Assembly (NCBI RefSeq): GCF_900130045.1
Contig: NZ_FQXT01000001.1
Coordinates: forward strand, 725,014-789,013
Length of the DNA stretch: 64,000 bases
Direction of reading: 5' to 3'
Origin: Leeuwenhoekiella palythoae
GTDB taxonomy: Bacteria > Bacteroidota > Bacteroidia > Flavobacteriales > Flavobacteriaceae
Position 1 is the stretch's first letter. Every line of letters begins with the position of its first letter. Below the pieces are notes generated by a model, which did not search any database, was not told where the DNA came from, and saw only the letters and a program-made list of their open reading frames with translations. Both the position numbers and the translations under genes were made by a program. This document shows, piece after piece, positions 44,664-53,936 of the stretch.

Positions 44664-46060
44664 CAGTATCCGGGATTTTGGGGGAGCAAGTTTGGATTAG
44701 CACCTAATTCGGTTTCAGGAATAGGAAGCAGGTAGCTTTGGGCACCCCAACCGGGTTTGCTTTCTTGAAGTACGGTCTCCGCTTTATCCCATCGTTTTAA
44801 GTCAAACCAGCGATGCCCAAACTCGGTAAAGAGTTCTGCCCGGCGTTCCGATAAAATCAGGTTTTCAAGTTCTTCTGAAGTCGCAGCATTTAAAGATGAC
44901 AAGCCTGCCCGTAGGCGTATGGCATTGAGATCAGCAAGAGCTTGGGGAATCCGGTTCAGCCTCCAGGCTGTCTCTGCCCGTATCAGATAAAGTTCTCCAA
45001 GTCTTAAGACTTTACTGTACTCCAGTGAGGAGGCAGTACTAAGTTCTTCCCGGTATTTAATGGGAAAGTAGGCCGTGATACCATTCTGGGTGATGCTATC
45101 GATCCAGCTTTCTATTCGTAAATCTCCCGGTTCAAAACTAGTTACAAAGTCAGGATTAAAAGCGGCATAATTACTGCCAAGCACGCTTAATATAAAATTG
45201 CGTCCTTCGAGCGTATTCGCTCCTGCATTCTGAGGCATAAATTGCCAGAGGGTATTTTTGCTCTCTTTTAAAAAAAGTTGATCTAAGGGAATATCCAAAG
45301 TATACAACTCAGACTCTAATACTTCCCCGGCTTTATCATAGGCTTTTTGCCATTCGCCTTGATAGAGGTAAACCCGAGCCAATAGCGCCTTTACCGCAAA
45401 GGCATTGGGCCGAGTACGTTCCGCAGAACTGTAACTTTCCGGGATTAAGGCTTCTGCCTGAATAAGATCACGCACTACTTGAGTATAGACTTCATCTACG
45501 GGCTTTTTTGAAAGCTCTTGATTTACCCGATAATCGGTGGTGGTGACATAAGGAATAGGTCCAAAGAGATTGGATAAATAAAAATGCATCAACCCACGGA
45601 TAAAATACGCTTCACCTAGAGGACGCTCAGCGGCGGTTGCATCAAGAGCGTCAGAGCCAGGGATGCCTTTGATAAGTGCATTTGCCGCGTAAATACTGTT
45701 ATAAGAAGTATTCCAGAAATTGGCTATGGTACGTGTATCGGGGCTTACAGAATGGGTGAAAAAGAAATAGGGATCACTGCTTTGGGATCCAAATTGTTCA
45801 TAGGTATCGGCATAGAGCGCCAGATTAGAACTGATGCCACTTCTACCACCGCTGAGTATACCCTGATCACGCTGAAGCGCATAGATGTCTGTGAGTGCAG
45901 CCTCAGCGGTACGCAGGTCTGTAAATACCGCTTCACCGGTAAGCTGCCCGGGAGGCAGATCTACTTCAATAAACGATTCACAACCTGTCAATATCAGGTT
46001 GAGTAGCACCAAAAAGGCGAGAAAAGGTTTTAGGTGGGTATATAGGAGAATAGGTTTCAT
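44663..46060 (-). CDS. susD-like: SusD/RagB-type lipoprotein of the peptidase operon
   Basis: ATG at 46060 gives a lipoprotein signal (LLNLILTGCESFIEVD), so I start there although the frame is open to 46156. SusD motifs: GEAVFTDLRTAEAALTDIYA, GEAYFIRGLMHFYLSNLFGP, VKALLARVYLYQGEWQKAYD, and the terminal ERRAELFTEFGHRWFDLKRW, LLPIPETEL, NPGY. The neighbour encodes an S9 peptidase and the SusC is of the clade whose plug starts with NAGYY, so the ligand is likely a peptide, as for RagAB of Porphyromonas, rather than a glycan. This ligand is inferred. Confidence 0.92.
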   Translation of the reverse strand: MKPILLYTHLKPFLAFLVLLNLILTGCESFIEVDLPPGQLTGEAVFTDLRTAEAALTDIYALQRDQGILSGGRSGISSNLALYADTYEQFGSQSSDPYFFFTHSVSPDTRTIANFWNTSYNSIYAANALIKGIPGSDALDATAAERPLGEAYFIRGLMHFYLSNLFGPIPYVTTTDYRVNQELSKKPVDEVYTQVVRDLIQAEALIPESYSSAERTRPNAFAVKALLARVYLYQGEWQKAYDKAGEVLESELYTLDIPLDQLFLKESKNTLWQFMPQNAGANTLEGRNFILSVLGSNYAAFNPDFVTSFEPGDLRIESWIDSITQNGITAYFPIKYREELSTASSLEYSKVLRLGELYLIRAETAWRLNRIPQALADLNAIRLRAGLSSLNAATSEELENLILSERRAELFTEFGHRWFDLKRWDKAETVLQESKPGWGAQSYLLPIPETELGANPNLLPQNPGY

Positions 46061-46070
46061 AATAGTAGTT

Positions 46071-49061
46071 TTAAAATTGTATTTGAAGGCCAAGGCTGAA
46101 TTGGCGTAGGAGCGGCAGGTTGGTACTAAATCCGGACTCGGGATCAGCGCCCTCAAAAGGAGTGAATGTCATAAGATTTTGACCTTGAAGAAAAATACTT
46201 GCATTCGTAATAGTCTTAGATACTGTAGGAATACGATAGGATAGATAAGCATTTTTTAACCGTACAAAGGAAGCATCCACAAAATTACCGGAGCTGTTTA
46301 CAAAACGGTTGTATGCGGTAAGGGCGGCTGAATTTCTCCCGGTTGTATAGCGCTGATAGGTAGCCTCATCTCCCGGTTGTTGCCAACGGTCGAGCACAGC
46401 TACCGGTTGATTTATCATGGCTCCCGGGATGTTGGTGATGAGCCCGTTTTTATCCTGTCCTACAAATTGCAACAGGAAACTCAGGTTCCAATTTTTATAA
46501 GATATTTCGTTACCCAGCCCCCCAAAATACTTCGGATCGTAGGAGCGTATGTACTTTCGGTCTTCGGTGAAACTAATGCTTCCGTCACCATTAAAATCAC
46601 GGAATTCATAAATACCGGTTTCCGGATTTACCCCTTGAAGTTCATACAATTGTACCAGATTTAAAGATTCGCCAATAACCAACAGATTAGCATTGGTGGA
46701 GTTTTCCAACCCCGGGTACGAAAGCAACTCATTTTTAAGTAGACTGAAGTTAAACGTGGTCACCCATCTTAGGTCTTTGCCATCCAAATTCACACTACGC
46801 AATTCCAGCTCAAAGCCTCTATTTTCAACTTCGGCGTTAAGATTAGCACGTAAACTGGTAAAGCCGGTTGTGCCCGGCTGAGGTATACCTACTAACTGAT
46901 TGGAGGAGCGGTTTCGAAAGAGGGCTGCAATTACATAGATCCTGTTATTCAATAAGCCGGTTTCCAGAGCCAGCTCTAGTTTTTTATTGGTTTCCCAACT
47001 AAAATTCGGATTGAAAAGCTGCGCCGGAGCAAGACCGTTAAGATCACCATAACTGCGACCACTTAGGGTATAAGCATCTAAATATTCATAGTTGCCTATT
47101 TGATCGTTTCCGGTGATTCCATAACTCGCCCTTAGTTTCCCGAAGCTCAATACGTTTTGATTTTTAAATAATGCTTCTTCAGTAAAAATCCACGCTAGAC
47201 CTGCTGCTCCGAAATTGGCAAAGCGATTGCCGGTTCCAAAGCGGCTACTTCCATCGCGACGCCCGGTAAGGTTAAGCATGTATTTCTTATCCCAGTTTAA
47301 ATTAACACGACCGAAAAAGGCCTGATAGCGATATTGTGAAGATCCGTTATCCAAAATAGTTGTTGTGGTGGCTGACGCCAGATTATCCAATTCCTGATTA
47401 CTTGGGAATCCCTGAGCAGATACATAGAATTGTTCTTCCCGTTGCTGTTGTACGGTAACCCCTGCAAGCAGCGATACATCCAGCTTTTTCCATCGATTCT
47501 CGTAGGTAAGCTGAGGCTCCACGATCCAGGAATCCCTTGAGGCGGTGTTGCTGTACACCACCGAGTAGCGGCTGTCTCGATTGGCTGCCGGGTTATATCG
47601 CGTAGAAGGGAAGAGGCGTTTATCTTCCATCTCGATTTGATTATAACCCAGATTCGCCTTAAAGCTCAGCGCTTTTGTAAGCGCATAGGAAAAAGTCGCA
47701 TTTGCAATTAAGTTGTTTGATTTATACCGGTAGCTTTCATTTAAAATGGCGGCATAAGGATTCCCCCAAGTGTTGCCTGCCCAGTTGAGACTCCCGTCTT
47801 CCGTATACACCTCTGGGGAGTTTGGCGGAATGCGGGTTTGACTGGTAAGATCAGACAAGGGTAATACATTATCCTCACTTACGTAATTCAAGGAAAGATT
47901 GACAGCAAATCGATCATCAGCAGACTGGTGATTCATCGCGCTCAACACCGAAGCTTTGGTATAGTCACTGTTTCCTTCAAAAACCGTGTTTTCGGTTCTA
48001 AGATTGGCACCTATTAAAAATCGCGTTTGTGCACTACCCGTATTTAATCTTAGGTTTACTTCCTGAAACTGCGCTTGATTGCCCAATAGCTTTTCTTGCC
48101 AATCGGTTTCCGGGTTGTCTTCCCAGGTGCCGTTAACATCAAAAGCATTGGAAGGATAAGTGGTGATCTCGTCATTGGCATAAGCTTCTCTGCGCATCTC
48201 CAGATACTGTGAGGTATCCATCAGGTCAACAAACTGAGCCACTTCAGCAATTCCCGTCTGCATATTCAGCGATAAGCTGGTTTTACCCCCCTTTCCTTTT
48301 TTTGTAGTAATTAAAACTACTCCATTAGCCCCGCGCGAACCATAAATAGCCGTCGCATCGGCATCTTTTAGTATTTCAATACTTGCAATATCAGAAGGAC
48401 TCAAGGCATTAAGAGGAGAAACGCTACCGGGAATTACCCGAGCATTGTTGGTAGCAATACCCAGAGAATTTCCTGAAAACGGAACCCCATCCACGATATA
48501 CAGCGGGTCATTGCCCGCGCCTATACTGTTAGTCCCCCGTACCTGAATATCAAAACCCCCACCCGGTACTCCGGTGGTTTGGGTGATATTCACTCCCGCC
48601 ATCCGACCTTGAAGAGCCGCCAGCGGGTTGGTCACCGGCTGCCGCTCGATCTCTTCGGTGGTCACCCGGGCGATACTGCCCGTTTGCTCTCGGCGTGTGG
48701 TATTGTAATACCCGGCGTTGATGGTCACCTCGCCCAGATCGGTGATGTCCTGTTGTAGGGTGATGGTAAATGTGATTTGATTCCCTACCGGTAGGCGTAG
48801 CGTTTTAAACCCAAGATAACTGATGCTTAAAGTATCGCTAGGTTGTGCTTGAATACTGAAAGCACCCTGCATATCGGTTTGCGTACCCGTGTTGCTATTT
48901 AAAAGGCGTATGCTTACGCCCGGAATGGGATTTTGCTCTGTATCGGTAATGGTACCGAATACTGTTTGTTGGGGCATTGCCCAAAGTAGATTTCCTGTTG
49001 CCCAAAATAGGCTAACAAGTATCCACGCAGCCCCCGTAAGGCGCGTAGTCAAAATTTTCAT
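46071..49061 (-). CDS. susC-like: SusC/RagA-type TonB-dependent transporter of the peptidase operon
   Basis: Signal peptide (LLWAMPQ), carboxypeptidase-regulatory-like domain (VFGTITDTEQNPIPGVSI), plug with INAGYYNTTRREQTGSIARV, GNDPLYIVDGVPFSG and IEILKDADATAIYGSRG, and a barrel ending in LGLQIQF. The 996 residues are a normal SusC length. It is the first gene of a three-gene reverse operon (SusC, SusD, S9 peptidase), with 10 bp to SusD. The plug signature and the peptidase suggest peptide uptake. Confidence 0.94.
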   Translation of the reverse strand: MKILTTRLTGAAWILVSLFWATGNLLWAMPQQTVFGTITDTEQNPIPGVSIRLLNSNTGTQTDMQGAFSIQAQPSDTLSISYLGFKTLRLPVGNQITFTITLQQDITDLGEVTINAGYYNTTRREQTGSIARVTTEEIERQPVTNPLAALQGRMAGVNITQTTGVPGGGFDIQVRGTNSIGAGNDPLYIVDGVPFSGNSLGIATNNARVIPGSVSPLNALSPSDIASIEILKDADATAIYGSRGANGVVLITTKKGKGGKTSLSLNMQTGIAEVAQFVDLMDTSQYLEMRREAYANDEITTYPSNAFDVNGTWEDNPETDWQEKLLGNQAQFQEVNLRLNTGSAQTRFLIGANLRTENTVFEGNSDYTKASVLSAMNHQSADDRFAVNLSLNYVSEDNVLPLSDLTSQTRIPPNSPEVYTEDGSLNWAGNTWGNPYAAILNESYRYKSNNLIANATFSYALTKALSFKANLGYNQIEMEDKRLFPSTRYNPAANRDSRYSVVYSNTASRDSWIVEPQLTYENRWKKLDVSLLAGVTVQQQREEQFYVSAQGFPSNQELDNLASATTTTILDNGSSQYRYQAFFGRVNLNWDKKYMLNLTGRRDGSSRFGTGNRFANFGAAGLAWIFTEEALFKNQNVLSFGKLRASYGITGNDQIGNYEYLDAYTLSGRSYGDLNGLAPAQLFNPNFSWETNKKLELALETGLLNNRIYVIAALFRNRSSNQLVGIPQPGTTGFTSLRANLNAEVENRGFELELRSVNLDGKDLRWVTTFNFSLLKNELLSYPGLENSTNANLLVIGESLNLVQLYELQGVNPETGIYEFRDFNGDGSISFTEDRKYIRSYDPKYFGGLGNEISYKNWNLSFLLQFVGQDKNGLITNIPGAMINQPVAVLDRWQQPGDEATYQRYTTGRNSAALTAYNRFVNSSGNFVDASFVRLKNAYLSYRIPTVSKTITNASIFLQGQNLMTFTPFEGADPESGFSTNLPLLRQFSLGLQIQF

Positions 49062-49102
49062 AACTTCGTCGTGTTAAAATGAAACAATAGTTTTAAGCTC
49101 AC

Positions 49103-49142
49103 GCCTTCCCCACTGATTCCACTCTCAGGGAAGGCTTTTTTG
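49103..49142 (+). terminator. Terminator-like hairpin upstream of the reverse SusC operon
   Basis: GCCTTCCC (49103-49110) pairs with GGGAAGGC (49128-49135), followed by six T residues on the forward strand. It lies 40 bp outside the SusC start, oriented against it. It would stop forward transcripts entering from the antisense side of the operon, since no forward gene precedes it closely. Confidence 0.55.
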
Positions 49143-49254
49143 CTTAACACCCGTATCACTGGGTGTTTCTTACTTTTTCATAGGCATTTTTTTATGGCTA
49201 ATTCAAATGTTTATGGCTGAACTATTCAAGCCCGTAGTATTAAACGCATGTTCT

Positions 49255-49412
49255 CCCTCGGTTCAGAATAGGCGCAGGAAGCTCCGAGATTCAGGAGCGG
49301 TAGCGACGCGGAGCTGACAAGGCGGTTTTCGCCCTTAAGGCGAAAAATTCCTAAGCGAGGGTGTCCTTTCTTTTGTTACTTTTCTTTGGACAATCAAAGA
49401 AAAGTAAGGAAC
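49255..49412 (+). repeat. Structured repeat family A, copy 1 (possible noncoding RNA)
   Basis: Four nested or successive helices are visible. Closing helix CCCTCG (49255-49260) with CGAGGG (49356-49361). Helix 2 AGCTCCG (49280-49286) with CGGAGCT (49309-49315). Helix 3 TTTTCGCC (49326-49333) with GGCGAAAA (49339-49346). Helix 4 TTACTTTTCTTTG (49376-49388) with CAAAGAAAAGTAA (49395-49407). The conserved single strands TTCAGAATAG and CCTAAG flank the closing helix. Other copies keep the pairing with different bases. Strand is assigned by convention only. Confidence 0.75.
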
Positions 49413-49831
49413 AACCTCTTATTGCTTTCACGTTTCTAGATACGTCATAAACACGATTAAAATTTGCTAATGCACCAGTGCTAATACAAAAACTGTATAA
49501 GCCCGTGCTGCATGCACTGCACGCAACCCCAACCCAACTACCGAATACTCTTAGGGAATGACCGGTAACCCACGGGTGCTTTAGCAGGATGATGTGCTCC
49601 CGTTAGCACGTATGTCATATGCTATTTAGTTTTAAATTATTAAACAATCTTACTTTTCAATTTGATGGGCTTAACGTCCTGATTTTATAACCTGAAGGGT
49701 ATAGTTCTCTTTTTCTTCAGTATAGCAGGAAGTTCCCATAACCCTCATCCTCAACCCTTCTCCCAAGGAAGAGGGAGTTTGATTCTAACTGCCTTTAGCT
49801 TTAAGATCAAGAAATACTATTCTTTAGCCCT
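49413..49831. other. Intergenic region with a fragment of the structured repeat
   Basis: No gene is seen. The phrase TTTTTCTTCAGTATAGC at 49710-49727 matches the 5' end of the family B copy at 56210 and is cut off after about 28 bp. At 49742-49780 a CCTCATCC...TCTTCC-type stretch resembles the CTCCCTTC hairpins of the 51.6-53 kb tandem units. Confidence 0.5.
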
Positions 49832-49991
49832 CCCTCGGTTCAGAATAGTCGTAGGAAGCTCCGAGATTCAGGAGCGATAGCGACGCGGAGCTGACCAGGC
49901 GGTTTTCGCCCCTAAGGCGAAAAATTCCTAAGCGAGGGGCTCTTTTCTTTTGGTTCGTTTTCTTTGGAGAAGCAAAGAAAATGAACGGAAC
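49832..49991 (+). repeat. Structured repeat family A, copy 2
   Basis: Same architecture as copy 1. Closing helix CCCTCG (49832-49837) with CGAGGG (49933-49938). Helix 2 AGCTCCG (49857-49863) with CGGAGCT (49886-49892). Helix 3 again TTTTCGCC/GGCGAAAA. Helix 4 here is GTTCGTTTTCTTTG (49953-49966) with CAAAGAAAATGAAC (49973-49986), whereas copy 1 has TTAC/GTAA at the same place: both sides changed together. Confidence 0.75.
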
Positions 49992-50573
49992 ATGCTATTG
50001 AACCATTAACGCTATTCTTTTACCTTAAAACAAAAGAAACAACCAACTGTTTACAAAGTTCAGCGCTCTCAAATTTTATAATACGTTTTTGTATCCTACT
50101 TTTAAATCCTTTTAAACATCAAGCCCTTAATACTTGCTTACCTTTGCATTAACTTTTTAGAATGTTTAGTAATCTCGGCAGCTTCTTTGAAGCTCCAACA
50201 CTTTTGTCGCTGTTCAGGATTATTAACATCAGGCATAGTATTGTAGGGCGTCCATTAGGCACCTATGTCATACTGTTTGGAATTGCGGTGCTAAAGCACC
50301 TGATTTAACAATACGCTACAAGGAGCGGTGACCACGATGGTCCAATCTTTAGGGGGAAAGTAAATGAATATAAAAAGCACTAAGGGGTCGATACTACTAG
50401 GTTCCGGAATCAAGTAGTATTGGCTTTGCTTAACAAGATACTAGTCTTCTTCTACAGCTGTAAGAAGCGGCTCAGTGCATTAATTATGAAGTAAATATAT
50501 AATAAATCTAATTAACAACAAATAGTAATTAAAATATATTTTTTGTTGTTATGTAGATTGTTCTATTTGATCT
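49992..50573. other. Intergenic region before the XRE gene
   Basis: No gene is seen in this 580-bp stretch. It contains a GGTGCTAAAGCACC palindrome at 50287-50300. The last 100 bp are very AT-rich with a TTTTTTGTTGTTATG stretch and probably contain the promoter of the next gene. Confidence 0.5.
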
Positions 50574-51056
50574 ATGTCAAGATATAAAGACGAACTTAAT
50601 TTGGCTAAGCTGGGAGCCAACCTGACCAAAAGGCGGGAAGGCTTAAGATTATCAGTGGAAGATGTTTCTGAAATGACTGGTTTTTCTGCGCAAACCATTC
50701 GCAATATCGAAGCCGGTGAAGAAAGTTCGTTGTCTTATGTGATTGCTATTTGTCAAGCATTAGAGTTACATCCTACTAAAGCATTTGATTTTTCAATTCA
50801 ATTGAAACCTCGTTTTAAATTATCTGCAGTACGCGCTGAAAAAACCCGACTTACGCAGCGTATTGATGGGTTTGTAGCTAGCGACTATTTTAAGAAAGGC
50901 CGCACTGCAAAAGATGTTGTGACCGAGCTAAACGAAGTATATCATATTAAAACGACCACCTCAGCCGTCTCGGTGATCCTTAAACGCAAAGTAGATGAGC
51001 AACGCTTAAAAATCACGCAAGATGGGAAACAGCGGATCTATAAAAAGAATTCATGA
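50574..51056 (+). CDS. XRE-family helix-turn-helix regulator with extended C-terminus
   Basis: Residues about 10-70 form a Cro/CI-type helix-turn-helix (LGANLTKRREGLRLSVEDVS, TGFSAQTIRNIEAGEES, VIAICQALEL). The following 80 residues are basic and helical with a second possible DNA-binding segment (FKKGRTAKDVVTELNEVYH, TTTSAVSVILKRKVDEQRLK) and end in RIYKKNS. No membrane or enzymatic domain is present. It stands alone among structured repeats and low-complexity spacers; whether it regulates the cassette or the EPS genes nearby is unknown. Confidence 0.8.
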   Translation: MSRYKDELNLAKLGANLTKRREGLRLSVEDVSEMTGFSAQTIRNIEAGEESSLSYVIAICQALELHPTKAFDFSIQLKPRFKLSAVRAEKTRLTQRIDGFVASDYFKKGRTAKDVVTELNEVYHIKTTTSAVSVILKRKVDEQRLKITQDGKQRIYKKNS

Positions 51057-51319
51057 CGTTTCACGAGTCCAAGATAACTACATGCTTGGAACTTCCCTAC
51101 TTTCTTTTTTTACCTTTTCAAAAAATAACAATAAAGAAACAAGCAATGCCAAACAGAAAACAACGAACAGTGTACAAAAAATAACGAACAAAACTTAATA
51201 AACAAGGAGCAACAAACAGGCAACCAAAAAACAACGATGCTAGTCCATCAGTTCCTGCGCTGCCTGTCCCAAGACATGTAAGAATTATATCGCCTACTCT
51301 TCTTACAACAGCTTCACAA

Positions 51320-51514
51320 CTAGTCTAAATACCCTAATACCTCTTCGACCTGCAATCCACAATATGCAGCAAACTCATATACGGTAACAAATTGATGTGG
51401 CTCCTTTTTATGATAAACTTTAATGTCAGCCAAAAGCTGCCGCCCATAGCGCTCACTTTTTCCGGTGATACACTGTACATCTTTAGGAAATATACACAGG
51501 CGTTTGCTTTTCAT
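51320..51514 (-). CDS. Conserved small flavobacterial protein (64 residues)
   Basis: A short reverse-strand frame encodes MKSKRLCIFPKDVQ, then ITGKSERYGRQLLADIKVYHKKEPHQFVTVYEFAAYC and GLQVEEVLGYLD. The pattern KDVQxITGKSERYGRxLL resembles a small hypothetical protein that I recall as recurrent in Flavobacteriia, with a helix-turn-helix-like composition (helices around 9-31 and 43-60). The function is unknown. The 263 bp before it on the left (51057-51319) are A-rich, with repeated AACAACGAACA-like words and a degenerate GCGCTGCCTGTCCC hairpin at 51257. Confidence 0.6.
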   Translation of the reverse strand: MKSKRLCIFPKDVQCITGKSERYGRQLLADIKVYHKKEPHQFVTVYEFAAYCGLQVEEVLGYLD

Positions 51515-51985
51515 AATCGATTCAATAGATACGCTAGAACAAACCTCAACAGAAAAAACGACAATATTTCGGTATGCCTTTCGGAGTTCCGATAAAATTT
51601 AACAGTAAAACAAAGAATCTGAGACTTCAATAAGACTCATTTTTAATTTGCAACCTCGATTCTTGACATCCGTAAAAACATCCCTCCAAACCTCCCTTCT
51701 AAGGGAGGCTTTCCTATACAGCTCCCTTCTCTTGGGGGAGGTGGTCTGGGGTTGAGGGCAGAACTCATGTCAGGTTCGCGCGCTGCCTGTCCCAATGCAT
51801 ATGGGGAATTGCATCGCGTATCTTTTATTCTAAAATAAACCCAAAATAATAGTATCGAGAATCCAGGTTAACAATAAACTCCCTAAATTCATAAACTTCT
51901 CGATACACTTGAATCCCTGCTACCGCAGGTTTTCAATCACTCGAAGTGACATTACCTATACCCGAAGGATAGTACAAAATATGAT

Positions 51986-52140
51986 CCCTCGGTTCAGAAT
52001 AGACGCAGGGCGTTCCGAAGGACAGGAGCGATAGCGACGCGGAACGAACAAGACGGTTTTCGCCAAAGCGAAAAATTCCTAAGCGAGGGGCTCTTTTCTT
52101 TTGTTACTTTTCTTTGGAGAAGCAAAGAAAAGTAAGGAAC
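51986..52140 (+). repeat. Structured repeat family A, copy 3
   Basis: Closing helix CCCTCG (51986-51991) with CGAGGG (52084-52089). Helix 2 is CGTTCCG (52011-52017) with CGGAACG (52040-52046), both sides changed against AGCTCCG/CGGAGCT of copies 1 and 2. Helix 3 TTTTCGC (52057-52063) with GCGAAAA (52068-52074). Helix 4 TTACTTTTCTTTG (52104-52116) with CAAAGAAAAGTAA (52123-52135). It is followed 27 bp later by a copy of the cassette tail. Confidence 0.75.
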
Positions 52141-52166
52141 ATAGAAAGAAGCATAGTAGAAACAAC

Positions 52167-52245
52167 AAACCCTCCTCCCAGAACGAATCCCGAAAGAAGG
52201 GTTTAAACATCAAGAAATCCTACAAATACGATTCCTAGTTAGGGT
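52167..52245 (-). repeat. Copy of the DUF5675 cassette 3' tail, first
   Basis: A 79-bp stretch from AAACCCTCC to AGTTAGGGT is nearly identical to 53941-54019, which contains the terminator and last four codons of the 68-residue membrane protein gene. Here no gene remains beside it. It is a likely remnant of a duplicated or recombined cassette end. Confidence 0.7.
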
Positions 52246-52779
52246 CTGGTCTTAAATAGGACTCATTTTTTTATTTGCAACCTTAATTCTTGAAATCCGT
52301 AAAACATCCCTCCAAACCTCCCTTCTAAGGGAGGCTTTCCTATACACCCCACTTCTTCTGGGAGGAAGGGCTAAGGTTGAGGGCAGAACTCGTACCAGGT
52401 TCGTGCGCGATTGCATCGCGTACCTTTTATTCTAAAATAATCCCAAAATAATAGTATAGAGTAGCCTGATTAACCCTAAACTCTCTTACTTCAAAGACTT
52501 CTCGATATAATTGAATTCCTGCTCCGCAGGTTTTCAATCACTCGAAGTGACAGGCGTTTACGAAATCCTAGGGATTTGACCCCTTCAAAACCTCCTATTT
52601 CAACAGAAGGCGTTCCTTTGAGAAAGACAGACTCCCTTCCTTTGAAGGAAGGGCTGGGGATGGATGTCAACCCAAACGCTCAACACATAACGCTAAAATT
52701 GCCGACTGAGACTGCCAACTAATTCCGAATTCATCAGAACCCGGAACTTTGAACATTGACTCTTGAACCTATAAACAAA

Positions 52780-52858
52780 AAACCCTCCTCCCGGAACGAA
52801 TTCCGAAAGAAGGGTTTAAACATCAAGAAATTCTACGAATACGATTCCTAGTTAGGGT
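52780..52858 (-). repeat. Copy of the DUF5675 cassette 3' tail, second
   Basis: This is the same 79-bp stretch as at 52167-52245 and 53941-54019, with a few substitutions, 613 bp after the first copy. No coding remnant beyond the last few codons is recognisable next to it. Confidence 0.7.
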
Positions 52859-53200
52859 CTGGCCTAAATAGGACTCATTTTTAATTTGTAACCTTTATTC
52901 TTGACATCCGTAAAAACATCCCTCCAAACCTCCCTTCTATGGGAGGCCTTCCTATGCAACTTCCTTCTCTTGTGGGAGGAAGGGCTAAGGTTGAGGGCAG
53001 AACTCGTACCAGGTTCGCGCGCGATTGCATCGCGTACCTTATATTCTTAAATAAACCCAAAATAATAGTATCGAGAAGCCTGGTTAATAATGAACTCCTA
53101 ACTTCATAGACTTCTCGATATAATTGAATCCCAGCTAAGGCTGGTCTTCATACACTCGAAGTGACATTACCTATACCCGAAGGATAGTACAAAATATGAT

Positions 53201-53262
53201 CCCTCGGTTCAGAATAGACGCAGGGCGTTCCGAAGGACAGGAGCGATAGCGACGCGGAACAT
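53201..53262 (+). repeat. Structured repeat family A, copy 4 (truncated)
   Basis: The 5' half is nearly identical to copy 3 (CCCTCGGTTCAGAATAGACG; helix 2 CGTTCCG at 53226-53232 with CGGAAC at 53255-53260). The match stops at 53261; the rest of the element is missing, and unrelated sequence leads into a family B copy 40 bp later. Confidence 0.7.
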
Positions 53263-53302
53263 ACAATCTTTTTAAGTAATACCTATGCTGATAGTTTAGC
53301 TT

Positions 53303-53448
53303 CCGTTTGGTCAGTATAGCAACAGTTGTCCGTTAAAAATTCATGAAGCCTTAGAAGTAATTTAGGGAGGCGCTTGCAGTTTTTGCAATAGCAAAAAAAC
53401 ACCTATCCAAAAGGTGTCCTTTCTTTTTTGCATCGCCCAAAAAAGAAA
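53303..53448 (+). repeat. Structured repeat family B, copy 1
   Basis: Closing helix CCGTTTGG (53303-53310) with CCAAAAGG (53407-53414), one mismatch. The conserved word TCAGTATAGC follows the 5' arm and CCTAT precedes the 3' arm, as in family A (TTCAGAATAG, CCTAAG). Helix 3 is TTTTTGC (53380-53386) with GCAAAAA (53391-53397). Helix 4 is TTTCTTTTTTG (53420-53430) with CAAAAAAGAAA (53438-53448). The 3' flank to about 53610 is GC-rich with inverted words (CTCGGGCGGCGC, CCGCCTGCG) and no gene. Confidence 0.7.
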
Positions 53449-53634
53449 CAAAAAAGTCTAGGCTTACATAAGCTTCTCTAAATTTTATGCTCGCTCCACT
53501 GCATGCGCTTAACTCGGGCGGCGCACCGTCCTCAAACAGAACCGCCTGCGAACGTTCCGCTCCCTGTAAATTTAACGAGAACCTCTTGATAGGCCGTTTC
53601 CTAAATTCAAACTAAAAATAGTATTCCTTAGTTT

Positions 53635-53796
53635 CCTTTTGGTCAGTATAGCAACAGTTGTCCGTTAAAAATTCATGAAGCCTTGGAAGGAATTTAGGGC
53701 AACTGGTGCGGTTTTCGCCCCCAAGGCGAAAAATACCTATCCAAAAGGCGTCGTTTCTTTTGGTTCGTTTTCTTTAGACGAGTAAAGAAAATGAAC
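53635..53796 (+). repeat. Structured repeat family B, copy 2 (best preserved)
   Basis: Closing helix CCTTTTGG (53635-53642) with CCAAAAGG (53741-53748), perfect. Helix 2 CAGTTGTCC (53655-53663) with GGGCAACTG (53697-53705). Helix 3 TTTTCGCC (53712-53719) with GGCGAAAA (53725-53732). Helix 4 GTTCGTTTTCTTTA (53763-53776) with TAAAGAAAATGAAC (53783-53796). The helix 4 top pair is A-T here and G-C in family A copy 2. The 3' flank to about 53900 recurs after copy 4, and leads into the cassette terminator. Confidence 0.75.
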
Positions 53797-53936
53797 AAAA
53801 CACTATTGGTAGTTAAAATCACTCAAACCGACGTTAGGAGGTTCACGAGCTACCGTAAAATAGAAATCACGCGAGTAAAGAAAAGTAAGGAACATGGAAA
53901 GAAGCATATCAGAAATAACATATGCCATACAGAAAA

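Larger units (their letters stand above)
51630..53262. repeat. Three diverged tandem units of about 615 bp
   Basis: Units begin near 51630, 52250 and 52862 with AAGACTCATTTTT or AGGACTCATTTTT. Each contains in order ACATCCCTCCAAACCTCCCTTCTA, GAGGGCAGAACTC, a GCGCGA..CATCGCG hairpin (with a 25-bp apical insert in the first unit), a CAAAATAATAGTAT block, a TTCTCGATA block and CACTCGAAGTGACA. Units 1 and 3 carry a family A structured repeat; unit 2 does not. Units 1 and 2 end in a copy of the cassette 3' tail. No coding sequence is supported in this interval. Confidence 0.75.

Noticed and set aside
49103-49142. Riboswitch or leader attenuator for the reverse SusC operon
   Set aside because: The T run is on the opposite strand to the operon, so the hairpin would not terminate the operon transcript; no ligand-type conserved core was seen.
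51630-53262. Possible CRISPR array because of regularly recurring blocks
   Set aside because: Units are about 615 bp and contain several different hairpins; no short direct repeats with unique 30-40 bp spacers and no cas genes are present.
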